A DNA stretch of 64,000 nucleotides from Cordia subcordata (GCA_028554755.1 JAPTOF010000007.1:17221001-17285000), one strand, 5' to 3'. Positions 34,596 through 46,451 are shown, numbered from the stretch's first letter. Numbers and translations are program-made. The notes: generated from the letters alone by a model not told the origin.

Positions 34596-35159
34596 CTACT
34601 GGTTGAAGCAAGCGTAAAAGCTGGGCATGGCACCGTTGCACTGGTCAGACCAGAATCAATGAGCGATCCTGATAAGGCAGCACTCGTGCAGAAGTTCATG
34701 AGTTTTGGTGTTAAGATAGTTTATGTAAGTATAATATAAGGAAATGCAATCTGGAATTTTATTTGGGTCGGTCTTCAAACCGATCGTCGCCGAGATCATC
34801 CTCTCACACAGAGGAGCAAAATTTATACGGAAACTACTGACTTATCACGATGGTGGTGTGGGGCGGACCGGTTTGAAATATATTATATTTTAATTACTTA
34901 TTATTCATTTTTTTGCATTTTTATAACAAATGTATTATATTCTGGTACGCGACTGATCAGGGAGATTTCAAATTAAATGAATCAGTAATCGTCAGCACAA
35001 TGAGGCGCGTTGATGTGGTGATCTCTTCAGTTGCGGGGACACAAGTGCCTGACCAAACGTATATCATTTCAGCCATTAGAAAAGCTGGCAATATTAAGGC
35101 AAGATATATATGACCTCTCACACCTCATGAATCAAAATTTCAAAAGAAGTTTTTGGCTT

Positions 35160-35392
35160 TTCTAGCTTGGCTTTTTTTTTTTTTTTTAAAAAGTATTCTT
35201 TTTAATAACTTTTGGAAAAGTATTTTTTTGAGAAGTTAAAAATTATTAACTTTTGAAAAATATTGTATTTGAGCTGTTCTTGGAGTTTTAACTTTTTTTA
35301 ACGATAAGCTAAATAGTTATTGTAAAAATATTATACTTTCTTTAAGGAAAAAAGTGCTTTTTTTTTTCTGAAAAAAATGTCAATCCAAGCAA
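35160..35392. mobile_element. Degenerate Tourist-like MITE in intron 3 of copy B
   Basis: Runs of T with AAAAGTATTTTTT at the left and TGTCAATCCAAGCAACCC at the right resemble the family at 33423-33652, with eroded ends and no clear TTA duplication. Confidence 0.5.
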
Positions 35393-36421
35393 CCCTTTTT
35401 ACATTATCTAGAAATTATATAAAGTAAAGTGCATACTTTATTTTACTAATGCCACACATATGCTAGAAGCAAATTGGTTGAAGATAACTGTTAAGTTTTA
35501 GCGATTAGCAAATAGCTAGATTGTGTTAAATGCGTTCAATAAAACTAGCTATTGAATTAGCTGATGACTGCAAAATGACAAAAAAAGACATTAGTATCAC
35601 GTTATTATTGTTATGACCATTATTATTATTGTCAAAATAATTAGGATACTTTATTTTATAATTAAATATATGTTTATTAAAATAACATTTTATTAGTGAA
35701 GCATATAAATTTTTTTTGATAAATTAATTTTATCAATATTATACACAAATATTTTTTATCGATTAAAAAATTATATTTTCAAAGAAAAATAATAAGTGGA
35801 CTAATAATAAGACCTGTACCTTTGCAATATATTTTGACAAGGATAGAACTTGAAATTAATTTTTGTATTATTTTGTATTTAGTTTTGTGAAAGAAAATAT
35901 AAAAACATATAAAGAGATTGAATAGAGGGTAGAATTGTCAAAAATATATTAGAGAGAGGGTAATATTGCCAAAAATAAGATGAAATACTAAATTTTACCT
36001 TAAAACGCTAATAATATTAAGTTCTCACAAACACCATTTAAAATACTATTTACAAATAAAAACACTACTTAAAATACTGTATTACTATACAACCAAAACG
36101 GAGGAAGTAGTGTTTTGACCAAGTCAAAACATTAAACACTATTCAAAATATTATTGTCAAACAGAGCCTATCTCGTGAAATGTTATCTATCCAAAAAACT
36201 TATCCTTTTTTTTGTTAATATTTATACTGTTTCTAATTTTATTTTCTTTAATTTAAATGTTATACTCATTGCGGATCTCTTATTAAAAAACATGATTAAT
36301 ATTAAAAAATTTATCAAGAGTTAAAATTTATAAAAATATATTCATATTTTATTCTCACATAAATATAAGAACTTCACATGTCAATATCTATGAGTAAAAT
36401 AAATTATTTTATCATCAATAT
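35393..36421. other. Rest of intron 3 of copy B
   Basis: AT-rich intron sequence. ATTATTATTATTG near 35615 is a short simple repeat. Intron 3 spans 35099-36521 and begins GCAAGA rather than GTAAG. Confidence 0.6.
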
Positions 36422-37152
36422 TTAGTTTCGTGCATGGCATTGGTAGACACTAGTTCCTAATATTTTGCGTCCGCGAAATATATTAATCTTAACCAAAAAA
36501 AAAAAACATTCTACTTTGCAGAGATTCATTCCTTCAGAATATGCAATAGACGTAGATCGCCTCCATGACCCAGTTGAGCCTGCCAAGAGTTTGTTTGCAG
36601 CAAAAGCAGCTATTCGCAGGGCTGTCGAGGCGGCACGCATTCCACATACTTTCGTGGTAGCAAACGGCTTTGCCGGACGCTTCTGGCCAAACTTGGCACA
36701 AGTAACGGAAGGTCAACTACTTCCTAATATAACCCAAGTGGTAGCTTTTGGAGACGGAAACTCAAAAAGTATGAAAAATTTTTCCATTTTCTTTTTATTT
36801 AAGAGTGTGATACTGCAATTAATTGATTTCTTATTAATTATGTATAATTATTTATTTATTTATTTGAATAGTAATTGCTACACTAGAGGAAGATGTGGCC
36901 GCATATGTTATCAATGCAGTAGATGATCCAAGAACATTGAACAAGATTCTTTATTTGAGGCCTCCAGCCAATATTTTGTCCTTCAATGAGTTGTTCGCCT
37001 TATGGGAAAGGAAGAGTGGCACGATCCTGAAGAAGACATATCTTCCAGAGGAGCAGCTACTTCAAATGATCGTGGGTAAGTGGAGCTATTTGCTAGAGTC
37101 CTTCAAAATAAACACATTGGAACATCGCAACCTTCTTCACCTAAAATTTAGT

Positions 37153-37538
37153 GGGTTATAATTTCTCTTATAAGTCTTTAAACTATAGCACTTGAGACAC
37201 TTTGGTTCTTGAACTATAAGAATGTGTCTTTTGGTCCTTGCACTATCAGAATATGTTTTTTAACCCCTCAACTACTAACGATTGGGCAACATTAGTACAT
37301 TTAATGAATTCTGCTAGAAAACTAACGAAAAGTTGCATGAAAAAGGCATGTGCGTATAATGTATCATGCCTTTCTTGTTCTCACCACTCCCATTAGTTCT
37401 CGAATAAAATTCGTTAAATGAACTAATGTTATCCAAATATTAATATTCCAAGACTAAGAAACACATCCGACAGTTTACTATTCAGGGATCAAATTGTCCC
37501 AAGTACCAAAGTTCAACAGCCGTAGGAGGAATTAACCC
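37153..37538. mobile_element. MULE-type MITE in intron 5 of copy B
   Basis: Inverted ends: GGGTTATAATTTCTC with TTTGGTTCTTGAACTATAAG at the left, and the reverse complement of GGAGGAATTAACCC with ACTATTCAGGGATCAAATTG at the right. Flanks AAATTTAGT (37144-37152) and AAACTTAAT (37539-37547) agree at 7 of 9. The same intron of copy C lacks it. Confidence 0.65.
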
Positions 37539-37960
37539 AAACTTAATTAACCAATATAACTACAGCCTTTTAACTTTCTGCAACTAGACTGTTGAAAATT
37601 ACCTCAACTAGTCTGGCTTCTATTAATTTCAAGCTTAGAGTTGGAAAACATGTTGCTATTTTTATTCTTGTACTTACACAAAAAGCATTCTTTTGTTGCA
37701 GAGGCGCCATATGGACTGAAAATTCTTCTATCTGTCTGCTACTCAGTTGCCATAAAAAATGACTATGATAGCTATGTAATTAGACCTTCCTTTGGTGTTG
37801 AGGCTACTAGACTCTATCCATGGGTGAAATACACAACTGTGGATGAATATCTCAATCAGTTTCTCACTAATAACAACTTGTCTTTGCTCTCAAGTGAGAC
37901 TGATGGCAAATCTTACATATGAAATTGGCACCCATCGGATATCTATTTCCTTGCTTTCTC

Positions 37961-38160
37961 TTGAATAAAGAAATATAATCATGTAAATAATTATCCCAAA
38001 GTTCCCTTTATTGTCTAAGTAGTTTTATGTATTTCAACTTCTAATAGCTTATTGTTGTATTCAATAAAGAAATATAATCATAAAAGGTGCGAACAATTAT
38101 TCCAAATTTCCTATGTTGACTAAATAGTTTTATGTATTATTACTTTGAATAAGCTTATTG
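37961..38160 (+). repeat. ~99-bp duplication of the copy B 3' end with two poly(A) signals
   Basis: AATAAAGAAATATAATCAT occurs at 37964 and again at 38063, and the following ~80 bp align between the two units. Each unit has AATAAA. Copy A shows a single unit at 15380, so the duplication is private to B. Confidence 0.75.
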
Positions 38161-38573
38161 TGTCTATTAGTAATGAAGAAGAACTTCAAAAAAATAGTAC
38201 ATAGTGTTAGAAAAATTTATTTATAAAAATTTATAAATAAAAATAAATTTATTTATAAAAATTTATTTATCCATGTCAAATCATGAATCATCAAGAACAT
38301 AAATGAATATGAAAGCGTATCTTGATACATAGAAAAAATTTGGTTGTAAGTTTTTGATCTTCCAATACAATGTAGTTTACTTTGTGTATTCATTTTTATG
38401 GTGGATGTTAGAAAGAACAAAATTTTTAACAACGTGTAATGTGAACCATAATCCGAATATATCCTTATTAAAAACTATAGGAAACTGAATTTCTATACAT
38501 ACATAATTCATACCGAGTTAGATGTTTAAATCGCAACAACTTTACACTTAACAAGATTACTTGTAATTGAGAT
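38161..38573. other. Spacer with AT palindrome
   Basis: 38215-38272 alternates TTTATAAAAATTTATAAATAAA and its mirror, forming a local palindrome. No gene is seen. Confidence 0.5.
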
Positions 38574-38589
38574 CACTACAATAAAAAAT

Positions 38590-39115
38590 TGTCTTTTCTT
38601 ACGAAATATTTTTGTGGCAAATCCATAGGAAAATGGGTTATCCTACAGATTTTCCACAAAAACCTTCCATAGGAAAAGGTTCCGCGGGTAAATCAAATTC
38701 TGTAGGCTTTTCGTTAGTAATACCAATAGAACTTCCATTAGAAAAAGCTACGGAATGTTCTGTAGGTAAATTTCGTTGCAAAATTATGTGGGTAATTCAA
38801 ATAGAACTTTCCGTAAAGAATTTTGTAGGTAATTTCAACGGCTCCTTCTGTAGTTAATTTCATTGATAATTCCAACGACACTTCTGCAGCTAAATCTGTT
38901 GGAAATAGTTACAGAACGTTCCAAGGCAAATTTTGTTGCAAAATTCCGCAAGTTATTCCAACGGCGCTTTTTGTAGGTAATTCTAATGGCGCTTTCTGTT
39001 GTAATTCCATTAGTAATTCCAACGATGCTTTCCGTAGGAATTTCGTTGGTAATTCCAATAGTTTTTTTCGTTGATAATTCTAACAATGTTTCTATAGGTA
39101 ATTCTAATAGCGCTT
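38590..39115. repeat. Left subterminal repeat array of the CACTA element
   Basis: Repeated words GTAGGTAATT and AATTCCAACGGCGCTTTCTG occur at roughly 40-bp intervals in varied form. Such arrays are transposase-binding sites in CACTA elements (known for the class; inferred here). Confidence 0.6.
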
Positions 39116-39229
39116 TCTTACAATTTATATATCTTTAATTCAGACAAGCAATAATGATATTAAAATAAGCAAAACAAATGTAAGAAACATATTTAGGTCA
39201 AAAGTTGGAATTTGTATATGTAAAGTATT

Positions 39230-39480
39230 CACAGAAAAGATAATTTGTCCAGTCTTATGTTACTCTTTCATCTCCCTCATTCCTTTGTTAATTTGGTGGA
39301 TTCCCCCTGTTCGATTTTGTCAACAAGCAACCCATCGTTGCATTTCTTGCATCATCTGAGCCTGCTGCAACATCACCTACTCCTGCTGCAGCATTTACTG
39401 CCTTAATTGCTCCGTCACTCAAGATACTGTAGCATCTCCATCTTCTTGCGAGAGGTGGCCACGACAAGGGATATCACGTG
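39230..39480 (-). pseudogene. CACTA-associated transposase-family fragment
   Basis: On the minus strand it reads VEYMG, then AFGLTRVATRDIPCRGHLSQ, then a Gln/Met-rich tail with QQAQMMQEMQRW. The Q/M-rich tail after a short basic block resembles plant En/Spm-associated ORFs (PF03004-like, from memory). Several stops make it a remnant. Confidence 0.4.
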
Positions 39481-39977
39481 TAGCAACACGAGTCAATCCA
39501 AATGCCTAACCCATATACTCAACGTTTATTTTTAAATTGACCTGCAACTATTGAAAACTACATGGAGTTCATCTAATTGCTACCTAATGAAAAGTAAAAA
39601 CTAAATTTAGAAATGAGTATTGATAACTTAAATCTAGCATTAAGACCCAATGATAACTTCAATCTAGTCAGTTTCTGCCCTCTCTCACATAAAACTCATT
39701 TACTTCAAGAAAGGAAAAAAGAAAAGGAAAAAAGAAAAAAAAAAAAAAGAAATTTATCTTACAGGATACATTCTACATTTTTCAGGTACACGTCCTAAAA
39801 AATGATCCAGCAGTAGTAAAAGATATTGTTCACTTGCAAATGTAAGTCACAATAAACATTACCTCATAAGCGTCATATAATAAGCTTATATTAGTTGCAT
39901 CTGCTTAACAACTTCTCTAGTGTGATAATATTCTTCCGCATCAAAGTTTTTGTATGTCTCGAGAAGCTTTGGGTGTG

Positions 39978-40010
<33 letters not shown>

Positions 40011-40554
40011 GAAATTGCAAAATGGGACAAATTGCATATTTTGTTCCTCATTTTCTAGATGCTTTGACTTGTTTAAAACTGATAAGATGTTTCAACCTTT
40101 GTCTCAAAGCTTTAGGGAATTTCTGAAATTTTCTACTAATTAGGTTCCGTAAAATTTTAGGTTTGATTAATTCTTTTTGCTTGAATATCTACTTAGTTTG
40201 ATTCTTCTTTATTCACAGCCACTAATTAGTATCAGAAGTTTTTACACTATGTTGATTCAATCAAAGTTAATGCAAGTACATTTGCATTACATGTTAGCAT
40301 ATGATGATTTGAGCTTAACAAGATAATTTTGTTTTAATCAAGTAACTAGAAATACTTAAAGTACAAACCTTTATGCCAACAATAACGCACTTTAAGCAAT
40401 AAATTAGTTGCCCCATCACAATTTTATCAAGTCCCCTAATAACAGAACATTTTTCAGCAATTTGCTCTTAGTCAGATTTCTTAAATGGCTACAATAACTT
40501 CTAAAATATACTTTTCCATTACTTAAAACATGCCGGTCAAGCTCTACATATTAA

Positions 40555-40660
40555 GAGTCAAGTAGCTACCCCAAGTGGTAAAGAATGTTTTTAGACCTCT
40601 GTTCGAGTCTTAGACACAGGGATGTCGTTCATAATAAAAATAATAATAATAACAGACAAT
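40555..40660 (+). mobile_element. SINE-like tRNA-derived segment
   Basis: GTAGCTACCCCAAGTGGTAA is A-box-like, and CTGTTCGAGTCTTAGAC about 35 bp on is B-box-like. The segment ends in (AAT)n. It is too diverged to be a functional tRNA gene. Confidence 0.4.
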
Positions 40661-40701
40661 AGGATCCGCAGATCTTTTAATTCTTTTTCCCGTAGTTCTA
40701 A

Positions 40702-41618
40702 GAGGGTGTTTGGTTGGCTTTTTTTCTGGTCAATCCTACTTAAAACCTAATTTAAGTTAATAAAAGTATTTTGTTTTAATTAAGTGACTTTAAGTAGAAA
40801 ATAAAATGCTCTTCAACCCTAACTTTTACTTTTTATGACTTTAAGCACTTTTAAAAAAAACAAGTTTGACCAAATCATTTACTATTTTATTCTTATCTTT
40901 TTATTTTTATTACTAAAATATCTTTACTCTTTTATCTTATACTTATCTTTTTAAATTTTATTTTAATGTCCTTAATAGTTATTTTAATTATATAACTTAC
41001 TTTTTAACTTACTGTAATCAAACATGTGAATACTTATGATTATAACTATAACTTTTATTCAAACACGTAACTACTTAGAGGGTGTTTGGTTTGGCTTTTT
41101 TTTTTGTCAAACCTACTTAAAGCCTAATTTAAGTTAATGGAAGTTTGTTTTAATTAAAAATGTACTTTTTTTAAGTGGCTTTAAGTAAAATATAAAAAGC
41201 TCCCCAACCTCAGCTTTTGCTTTTTATGACTTTAAGCATGTTGAAAAAAAGTAAGTTTGACCAAATCATTTACTATTTTATCCTTAACTTTTTATTTTTA
41301 TTACTAAAATATCTTTACTCTTTTATCTTATACCTACTTTTTTAAATTCTATTTTAATGTCCTTAATATTTATTTTAACTATATAACTTACTTTTCAACT
41401 CCCTTTAATCAAACATGTAAATACTTATTTTTATAACTTTATTCAAACACGTAACTACTTAAAGTTGACAATAAAAAAAAGTCACTTAAAGCCAGAAGTG
41501 CTTTAAATAACTTTTTTATAAGCTAATCCAAACACCCTCTTAAAGTTGACAATAAAAAAAAAGTCACTTAAAACCAGAAGTATTTTAAGTTTTTTTATAA
41601 GCCAATCCAAACACCCTG
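40702..41618. mobile_element. Tourist-like MITE (second family), outer copy
   Basis: Ends GAGGGTGTTTGGTTGGC and, at the right, GCCAATCCAAACACCC. Another copy of the same family (41078-41539) is inserted in it; without that copy the outer element is about 450 bp. TAA precedes the left end. Confidence 0.7.
41078..41539. mobile_element. Tourist-like MITE (second family), inner copy
   Basis: Ends GAGGGTGTTTGGTTTGGC and GCTAATCCAAACACCCTC. It is exactly flanked by TTA (41075-41077, 41540-41542). The interrupted outer sequence CTACTTAAAGTTGACAATAA can be read intact inside the inner copy itself (41455-41472), proving the insertion point. Confidence 0.85.
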
Positions 41619-41622
41619 GAAG

Positions 41623-42861
41623 AAAACTTATCACATTGAACTCTAGAAAACCTCTAACTAGAAACCAGGTTGCCAATGTAAATCCAGAGAGAAGTAAAGG
41701 GGCAGAAATCAAGTCAGTGGTAGAGATTAATGATCCAAGAGTAAGGTAGCAACACAAGAAGGGGGGAAAAGAAGGGAAGAAAAAAAAAAAAAACTCAGAA
41801 GTTACCTTGCTACTTGGTTATCTGTTAAAACTAGAAACCATTAGCATTTGCTTGAAAAGCTGTGGACTCTGCAGCAAAGCATAAGAGTATTCCTGACTAT
41901 ACAGGAAGCAATTAGTTTCCGAACTGCACAAAAGATGTAACCAAAAATAGAGAACTGGCCTCCAACATTACAAAAAATAGAGCATTGCGTTAGATCAAGA
42001 AGCTAGAAAACCAATTTTCTGCATCACTAGTTCCAGATTCTTCAACTTCAATGAGGTTATCAAGTTAGTAGACAAAAGCCTTGCACACTGAATACAAGCT
42101 CTAAGTTTGATTACTTAGTCGGATAATTCCAATTAAGTAGCTAATTGTCCATCGAACTCTGTCAAATCTACTTCCTCGCATAATGATTAGCTTAAAAAAA
42201 AAACCTTACCAAAGAGTAATGGAGATTCTAGAATATCTAGACTAAAACACTATAAATCTGACCAAACACAGATTAGGAGGAAATTCGTCAAAGACTTGGC
42301 GTGCTTTTTTGAAAATTGAAAAAAAGAAATTGAATAGAATAGCATATATATATATATATATATGTAATTTCAAAACCTAATAGATAGCTTATCATTGTCA
42401 AATCTGAAATTTCATAAAAGATCTGCATTGACATTAATTTGAAATAAAAATAATGCCTCTTGCGTCTTTGAAGGAAATTCTAGTTACATCATTTGTCATT
42501 CAATATGGAAGGGTTCGCAAATGAAAAAGTAAGATCTTACAATGGAAAGAAAAACCAGTAAGCTTCCAATTTTTTAAAAAATGACTATAGATGATTCTGT
42601 GAGATTTTTAATCAAATTACAAATATATAACCAATCCGTAGATAAATGATGTCACAAATAATAGCTCTTAGATCCAATGAAGTAGCTAAAGCGGCCTTTC
42701 TACAGGGTGTCTAAGTATTTGCAGTATAGGTAAGCAATATAGACTGCAAAATATACAATAGAAATGGATAATACACAAGAACCAACATTAAGGAGACATA
42801 TGCCAACAATCATGCACGCTCACGCATACAATCACAAACACACACACACACACACGATGCT
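41623..42861. other. Interior of the CACTA-like element, possible captured gene segments
   Basis: No long ORF. On the minus strand, 41830-42060 has lower AT content and exon-like stretches (for example GTTGAAGAATCTGGAACTAG), possibly intron-containing host sequence linked to the exon at 43077-43178. Also an AT repeat at 42338-42362 and a CA repeat at 42838-42852. Confidence 0.35.
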
Positions 42862-43076
42862 TTGGGCTTATTTGGATTATATTTTTTTTGGGGAAAAATT
42901 ACATTAAATTTGTAATAACTAATTGATTTAGTTTCCAAAACTGTTGAAACTCTGAAAAAAAATTTAAATACAAATTTTTTTAAAATTCAGAATTTTCAAT
43001 TTTTTTTAAAAAGTTATTTTTTAAAAGCTGTTAAAAAAAAAAACACCTTTAAAAAAAAACTAATCCAAACGGGCCC
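42862..43076. mobile_element. Tourist-like MITE inside the CACTA element
   Basis: Ends GGGCTTATTTGGATTATA and CTAATCCAAACGGGCCC, same family as 24306 and 33423. TTA follows the right end; the left target site is degenerate (TTT). Confidence 0.65.
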
Positions 43077-43178
43077 TTATTTGAGGAGATCGTCGTTGTC
43101 GATGGAGTCGTGGTGTCTGCCGGCAGTGGTGGTGGTAGCTGCTGTCGCCGGTGGAGGTGGGAGGGGGTGAGAGGCCAT
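43077..43178 (-). pseudogene. Captured 5' coding exon of an unknown host gene
   Basis: On the minus strand an ATG at 43178 opens a 33-codon frame starting MASHPLPPPPATAATTTTAG, then RHHDSIDNDDLLK. It is far more GC-rich than its surroundings. A CACAG-like context precedes the ATG. The Pro/Ala/Thr-rich start followed by an acidic segment looks like the N-terminus of a real plant protein. I do not recognise the family. The frame ends at TAA formed by the target site of the adjacent Tourist-like MITE. Confidence 0.45.
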
Positions 43179-43679
43179 CTGTGAAAAAGCCCTAATATTT
43201 TCATACGATTTTTCTCAATATGATTTTGATAGCTAACGTTTGTAAATTTAGTTAATTAATTTTTTTTTATAGCAACACATTCAGATACTTTATTAATTGA
43301 AAGAAACAAATCAAGATGCTCCCACTGATTAAAAATAGTTAATTAAAGTTTAAAATTATCTATATATTAGAATTAATTTAAAATTTTAATTACTTACTAT
43401 CAAAAATCATGTTAGAGAATTAAAAAAATAGTTTCCCTCATAATAATATTTTAATATGTGAAAGTTCAAAAGAAAAAATTTAATAAAAATTTTGAGTTCA
43501 ACAAAAAATTGAAATGGATAGTTTCAAAAAATAGTGAATTAAAAAATTAATATTATTTTTAATTAATTTTTATTAATTTATTAAACCTTCAGATTAACAT
43601 TAGTGATATTAATTGAAAATCTATTACCTACAAAATATTTAATAGATTAAAAATTTTTAAAAGTAAAAAAATAAAATTT

Positions 43680-44790
43680 ATTTCATTTGTTCCATTGGTA
43701 AGTGCTATGGAAAAAAATTTCATAGGTAATTCCTGCTGAACACAATCCGTTGAAAAATTAGCTATGGGAATATTACCGCAGAAAATTTCCTACAGAATCC
43801 CACGAAATTCAATTTGTTTTAATTAGTTCGTAGGTAAGTAGTAGGAAATAGCCATAGAAACATTTTCATAGGTAATTTCTACGTAACACAATCCATTGAA
43901 AATAGCAATGGAAATATTTCATACGCAACACCATTCATTGGAAATAGCTACGGAAATATTTCCATAGGAATTTTCTTACAGAATTTAATTTGTTTTTATT
44001 GTTCCGTTGGTAAGCCGTAGGAAATACCTACGGAATTCCATCAGAATTTAAATTTGTTTTAATTGTTCCATTAATAAATCTTAGGTTACGGAAATATTTT
44101 TGTAAGAAATTTCCTACGGAAAAATTTTCGTAAGTAATTCCTACGGAACACAATCCATTAGAAATAGTTACGGAAATATTTCTGTAGGAAATTTCCTTCA
44201 GAATTTCCACAAAAATTAATTTGTTTTAATTGTTCAGTTGGTAAGTCGTAAGAAATAACTAGGGAAACAATTTCTGTAGGTAATTCCGACGAAACACAAT
44301 TCGTTGGAAATCTACAAAAATATTTTCGTAGGAAAGTTTCTACGGAATTCTGACGATAAGCAGTAGGAAATAGCTAAAAAAAAAAAATTTCCGTAGGTAA
44401 TTCTTACAAAACACAATCCGTTGGAAATAGCTACAGAAATATTTCGTTAGGAAATTTCTTACAGAATTCCTACAGATATTCACTTATTTTAGTTATTCCA
44501 TTGCTAAGTCCTAGGAAATAGCCGCGGATAAATTTCCGTATGTAATTTCTATGGAGCATAATCTGTTGAAAATAGCTGCAGAAATATTTCCGTAAGAAGT
44601 TTCCTGCGGAATTCTTGCGGAATTTAATTTTTTTAGTTATTGTGTTGCTTAGTCATAGGAAATTTTTACGTATTGGTAATGATAATATGTCCCAAAAAAA
44701 CAACGGAAATCAAAATATGCCGGATTTTCTACGGCTTTTCGCAGGAAAGATGTTGAAAATTAGTTATGGAAAATTTTCGGTTTTTCCGTA
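43680..44790. repeat. Right subterminal repeat array of the CACTA element
   Basis: A degenerate unit of about 130-170 bp repeats about seven times, built of GAAATAGCTACGGAAATATTTCC and AATTGTTCCGTTGGTAAG in consensus form. Individual words are inverted repeats, so the array can form many small hairpins. Confidence 0.7.
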
Positions 44791-44830
44791 GGAAATTGCA
44801 ATGTAAATTAACTTTATGGTAACTTATAAC

Positions 44831-45929
44831 ACACATTAAATTGTACATGCATGTAGGCTCATGCGAAGAATATCATTTTCCAAAACATAACATATGAAAC
44901 CATGTAAATTCATAAGGTTTGGGAATGTTCAACTTATGAAAGACAAGATATTGATTACGATGCATAAAACTTTAAATAATTGTGTTGTTCACGTTGCCCA
45001 AAGTTATTTTTAAAACACACTAGGACACTTACGGTGCGATGTAGGGGCTATTGATGGTTCCAAACTTATATTTCTTTCTTTAAGTAATTAATTAACCAGA
45101 TCATAACTGGATAAGCATAATCGAGGTATCAACTAACCATTAGAATATAAAATGTATAGCTTTACTTAGAATCGCCCAATAATTTGCATCCATGAAGAGT
45201 TGATTCCATGGCGTCGCCTTCAATTCGTAATAAATATCACATGCCATAGTACGAATGCCAACGAATGAACTTTTCCTTTTTTTTGTTTTCTTCTCAATAA
45301 CAAGTCCTTAGTGGGCATCTATCGGATTACTTTTTCTTGTGACACCATCATTATCGGTAGCCAACTTGAGTGTTAAAAACAATAGAGTTTTCATTGGGGT
45401 GGCTCAAGTTGAGATTTTAGTTGGATTGCAAAATTATACTACTAAGGGGTTGTTGTCTTTAGATTGTTATTTTTTTTTATTCAAAGGTGATTTTTGTAAT
45501 TAAATAATATATAAAATTAATTTCGAGACCTCTTATACGAGAATATGATTTTTTTTATATTTAAATCTTGAACTAATAAGTAAAATGAATGAGAGCGGAG
45601 AGGCATAGAGACAATGATACTAGAGTCTATCTGAGCTTTGTGTGTTGTTTGTTCACCACCTAGTGAAAATTTCTCCTCTCTGATTGTGGACGTAAGTTTT
45701 GCTAAATCATTTTTAGAATCATTTCGTTTTCCACTTATTATCGCTGAGAATACACAGAAGTATGAAGATATACAATGCCTATTTTGTTTATCTATACCCT
45801 TTATTCACATTTTCTCTTTGATCTTTAAAATTGAAATTAATAATCCTTTACCTTTGATTTTTGTGGCATCATTAGCCCTACAACTTAAAACCATAAAAAA
45901 AACATGAAGCACCTATTGATGAAATTGTT
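44831..45929. other. Intergenic DNA, no gene supported
   Basis: An 89-codon ORF at 45638-45907 shows no family pattern. Nothing else is assignable. Confidence 0.5.
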
Positions 45930-46320
45930 TGATTCGAAGCTTAGTCACATGTAGAGGGAAGCTAACGAAGCTGTAGATCTTTTGGCTAATCTTGGAACAA
46001 CTACACAAGGGCTTAAAATCTACTCTTTAGCTAAAGATGTCAAGAGATTCAAGAGGATTGTAAACGCAGACAAGCTTTACTTGCCTTATCTTAGACTTAA
46101 TGTAGGTCCTCTTTGAAACTTAAGGCAGGTGGCTTTTAGGTTCATTGCATCTTGCATCACCTTTTCTTTTGTATATGGAAGTTTTGTCAACCATGATATC
46201 TTAAATGGTCGAAAGGAGGTAAAGGGTCTCAATCCCCCTCCTCTTGTATTTTCTTTTCGCTTGTTTCAATAAAATTAAATCTCACAAAGAATTTCCTTCC
46301 CTTTTCTTTAAAAATAAATA
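45930..46320 (+). mobile_element. LINE 3' end: RNase H tail and untranslated region
   Basis: REANEAVDLLANLG and KLYLPYLRL match the end of the plant LINE RNase H domain (REAN-x-x-AD-x-LA, then a DxxGxxxxR-like tail). A stop after HM breaks it. The 3' tail ends TTTCAATAAAATTAAATC and is shared with 26820-26960. Confidence 0.65.
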
Positions 46321-46451
46321 AATAAATAAGCAAAGCCACTTGTCACTATATATATCATTCATTTTGTCTCGGCTAAAGAAAATTAGCTTAATCTTTCTAA
46401 CAAAATGAAAATTAATTTTTTAATCTAGAAGTGCTTAATTTTCCCTTCATG

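Larger units (their letters stand above)
31273..37922 (+). pseudogene. PCBER/isoflavone reductase-like copy B, six exons, disrupted
   Basis: Exons: 31273-31396, 34359-34724, 34961-35098, 36522-36768, 36872-37075, 37702-37922. Exon 1 encodes a signal peptide (MMKPSTYTLLCLSAF, with an AQA cleavage motif). Exon 2 has the nucleotide-binding loop GATGNFG. Exon 4 has FAAKAAIRRAVE with the catalytic-type Lys. Exons 3 to 6 are open with the same lengths as in copy C (138, 247, 204, 221 nt). Two lesions stand out: a hAT element in the TATA box and a 166-bp MITE in exon 2, which brings in a stop at 34439-34441. No GT-AG pair around the MITE restores the frame. Intron 3 uses a GC donor. Intron 1 (2.96 kb) is packed with nested elements, including a probable truncated Tourist end near 34011. 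The lesions should abolish function even though the rest is well preserved, so inactivation was recent relative to the family. Confidence 0.8.
38574..44830 (-). mobile_element. CACTA (En/Spm)-like element, non-autonomous, right end eroded
   Basis: The left end is CACTACAATAAAAAA (38574), the canonical plant CACTA terminus. Both ends carry subterminal repeat arrays built on CCGTAGGAAAT/AATTCC words: 38590-39115 and 43680-44790. A minus-strand fragment (39230-39480) resembles the C-terminus of a CACTA-associated protein. The expected TTGTAGTG at the right end was not found, so the border is set at the last subterminal motif. The interior holds a SINE-like segment, nested Tourist-like MITEs and a gene fragment. 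Confidence 0.6.

Noticed and set aside
38574..39115. Possible CRISPR-like array because of repeated GTAGGTAATTCC words
   Set aside because: Spacing and repeats are irregular and the context is a plant CACTA element end.
40555..40660. Functional tRNA gene
   Set aside because: The A and B box-like words are present but no cloverleaf or mature 3' end can be drawn; SINE-like at best.
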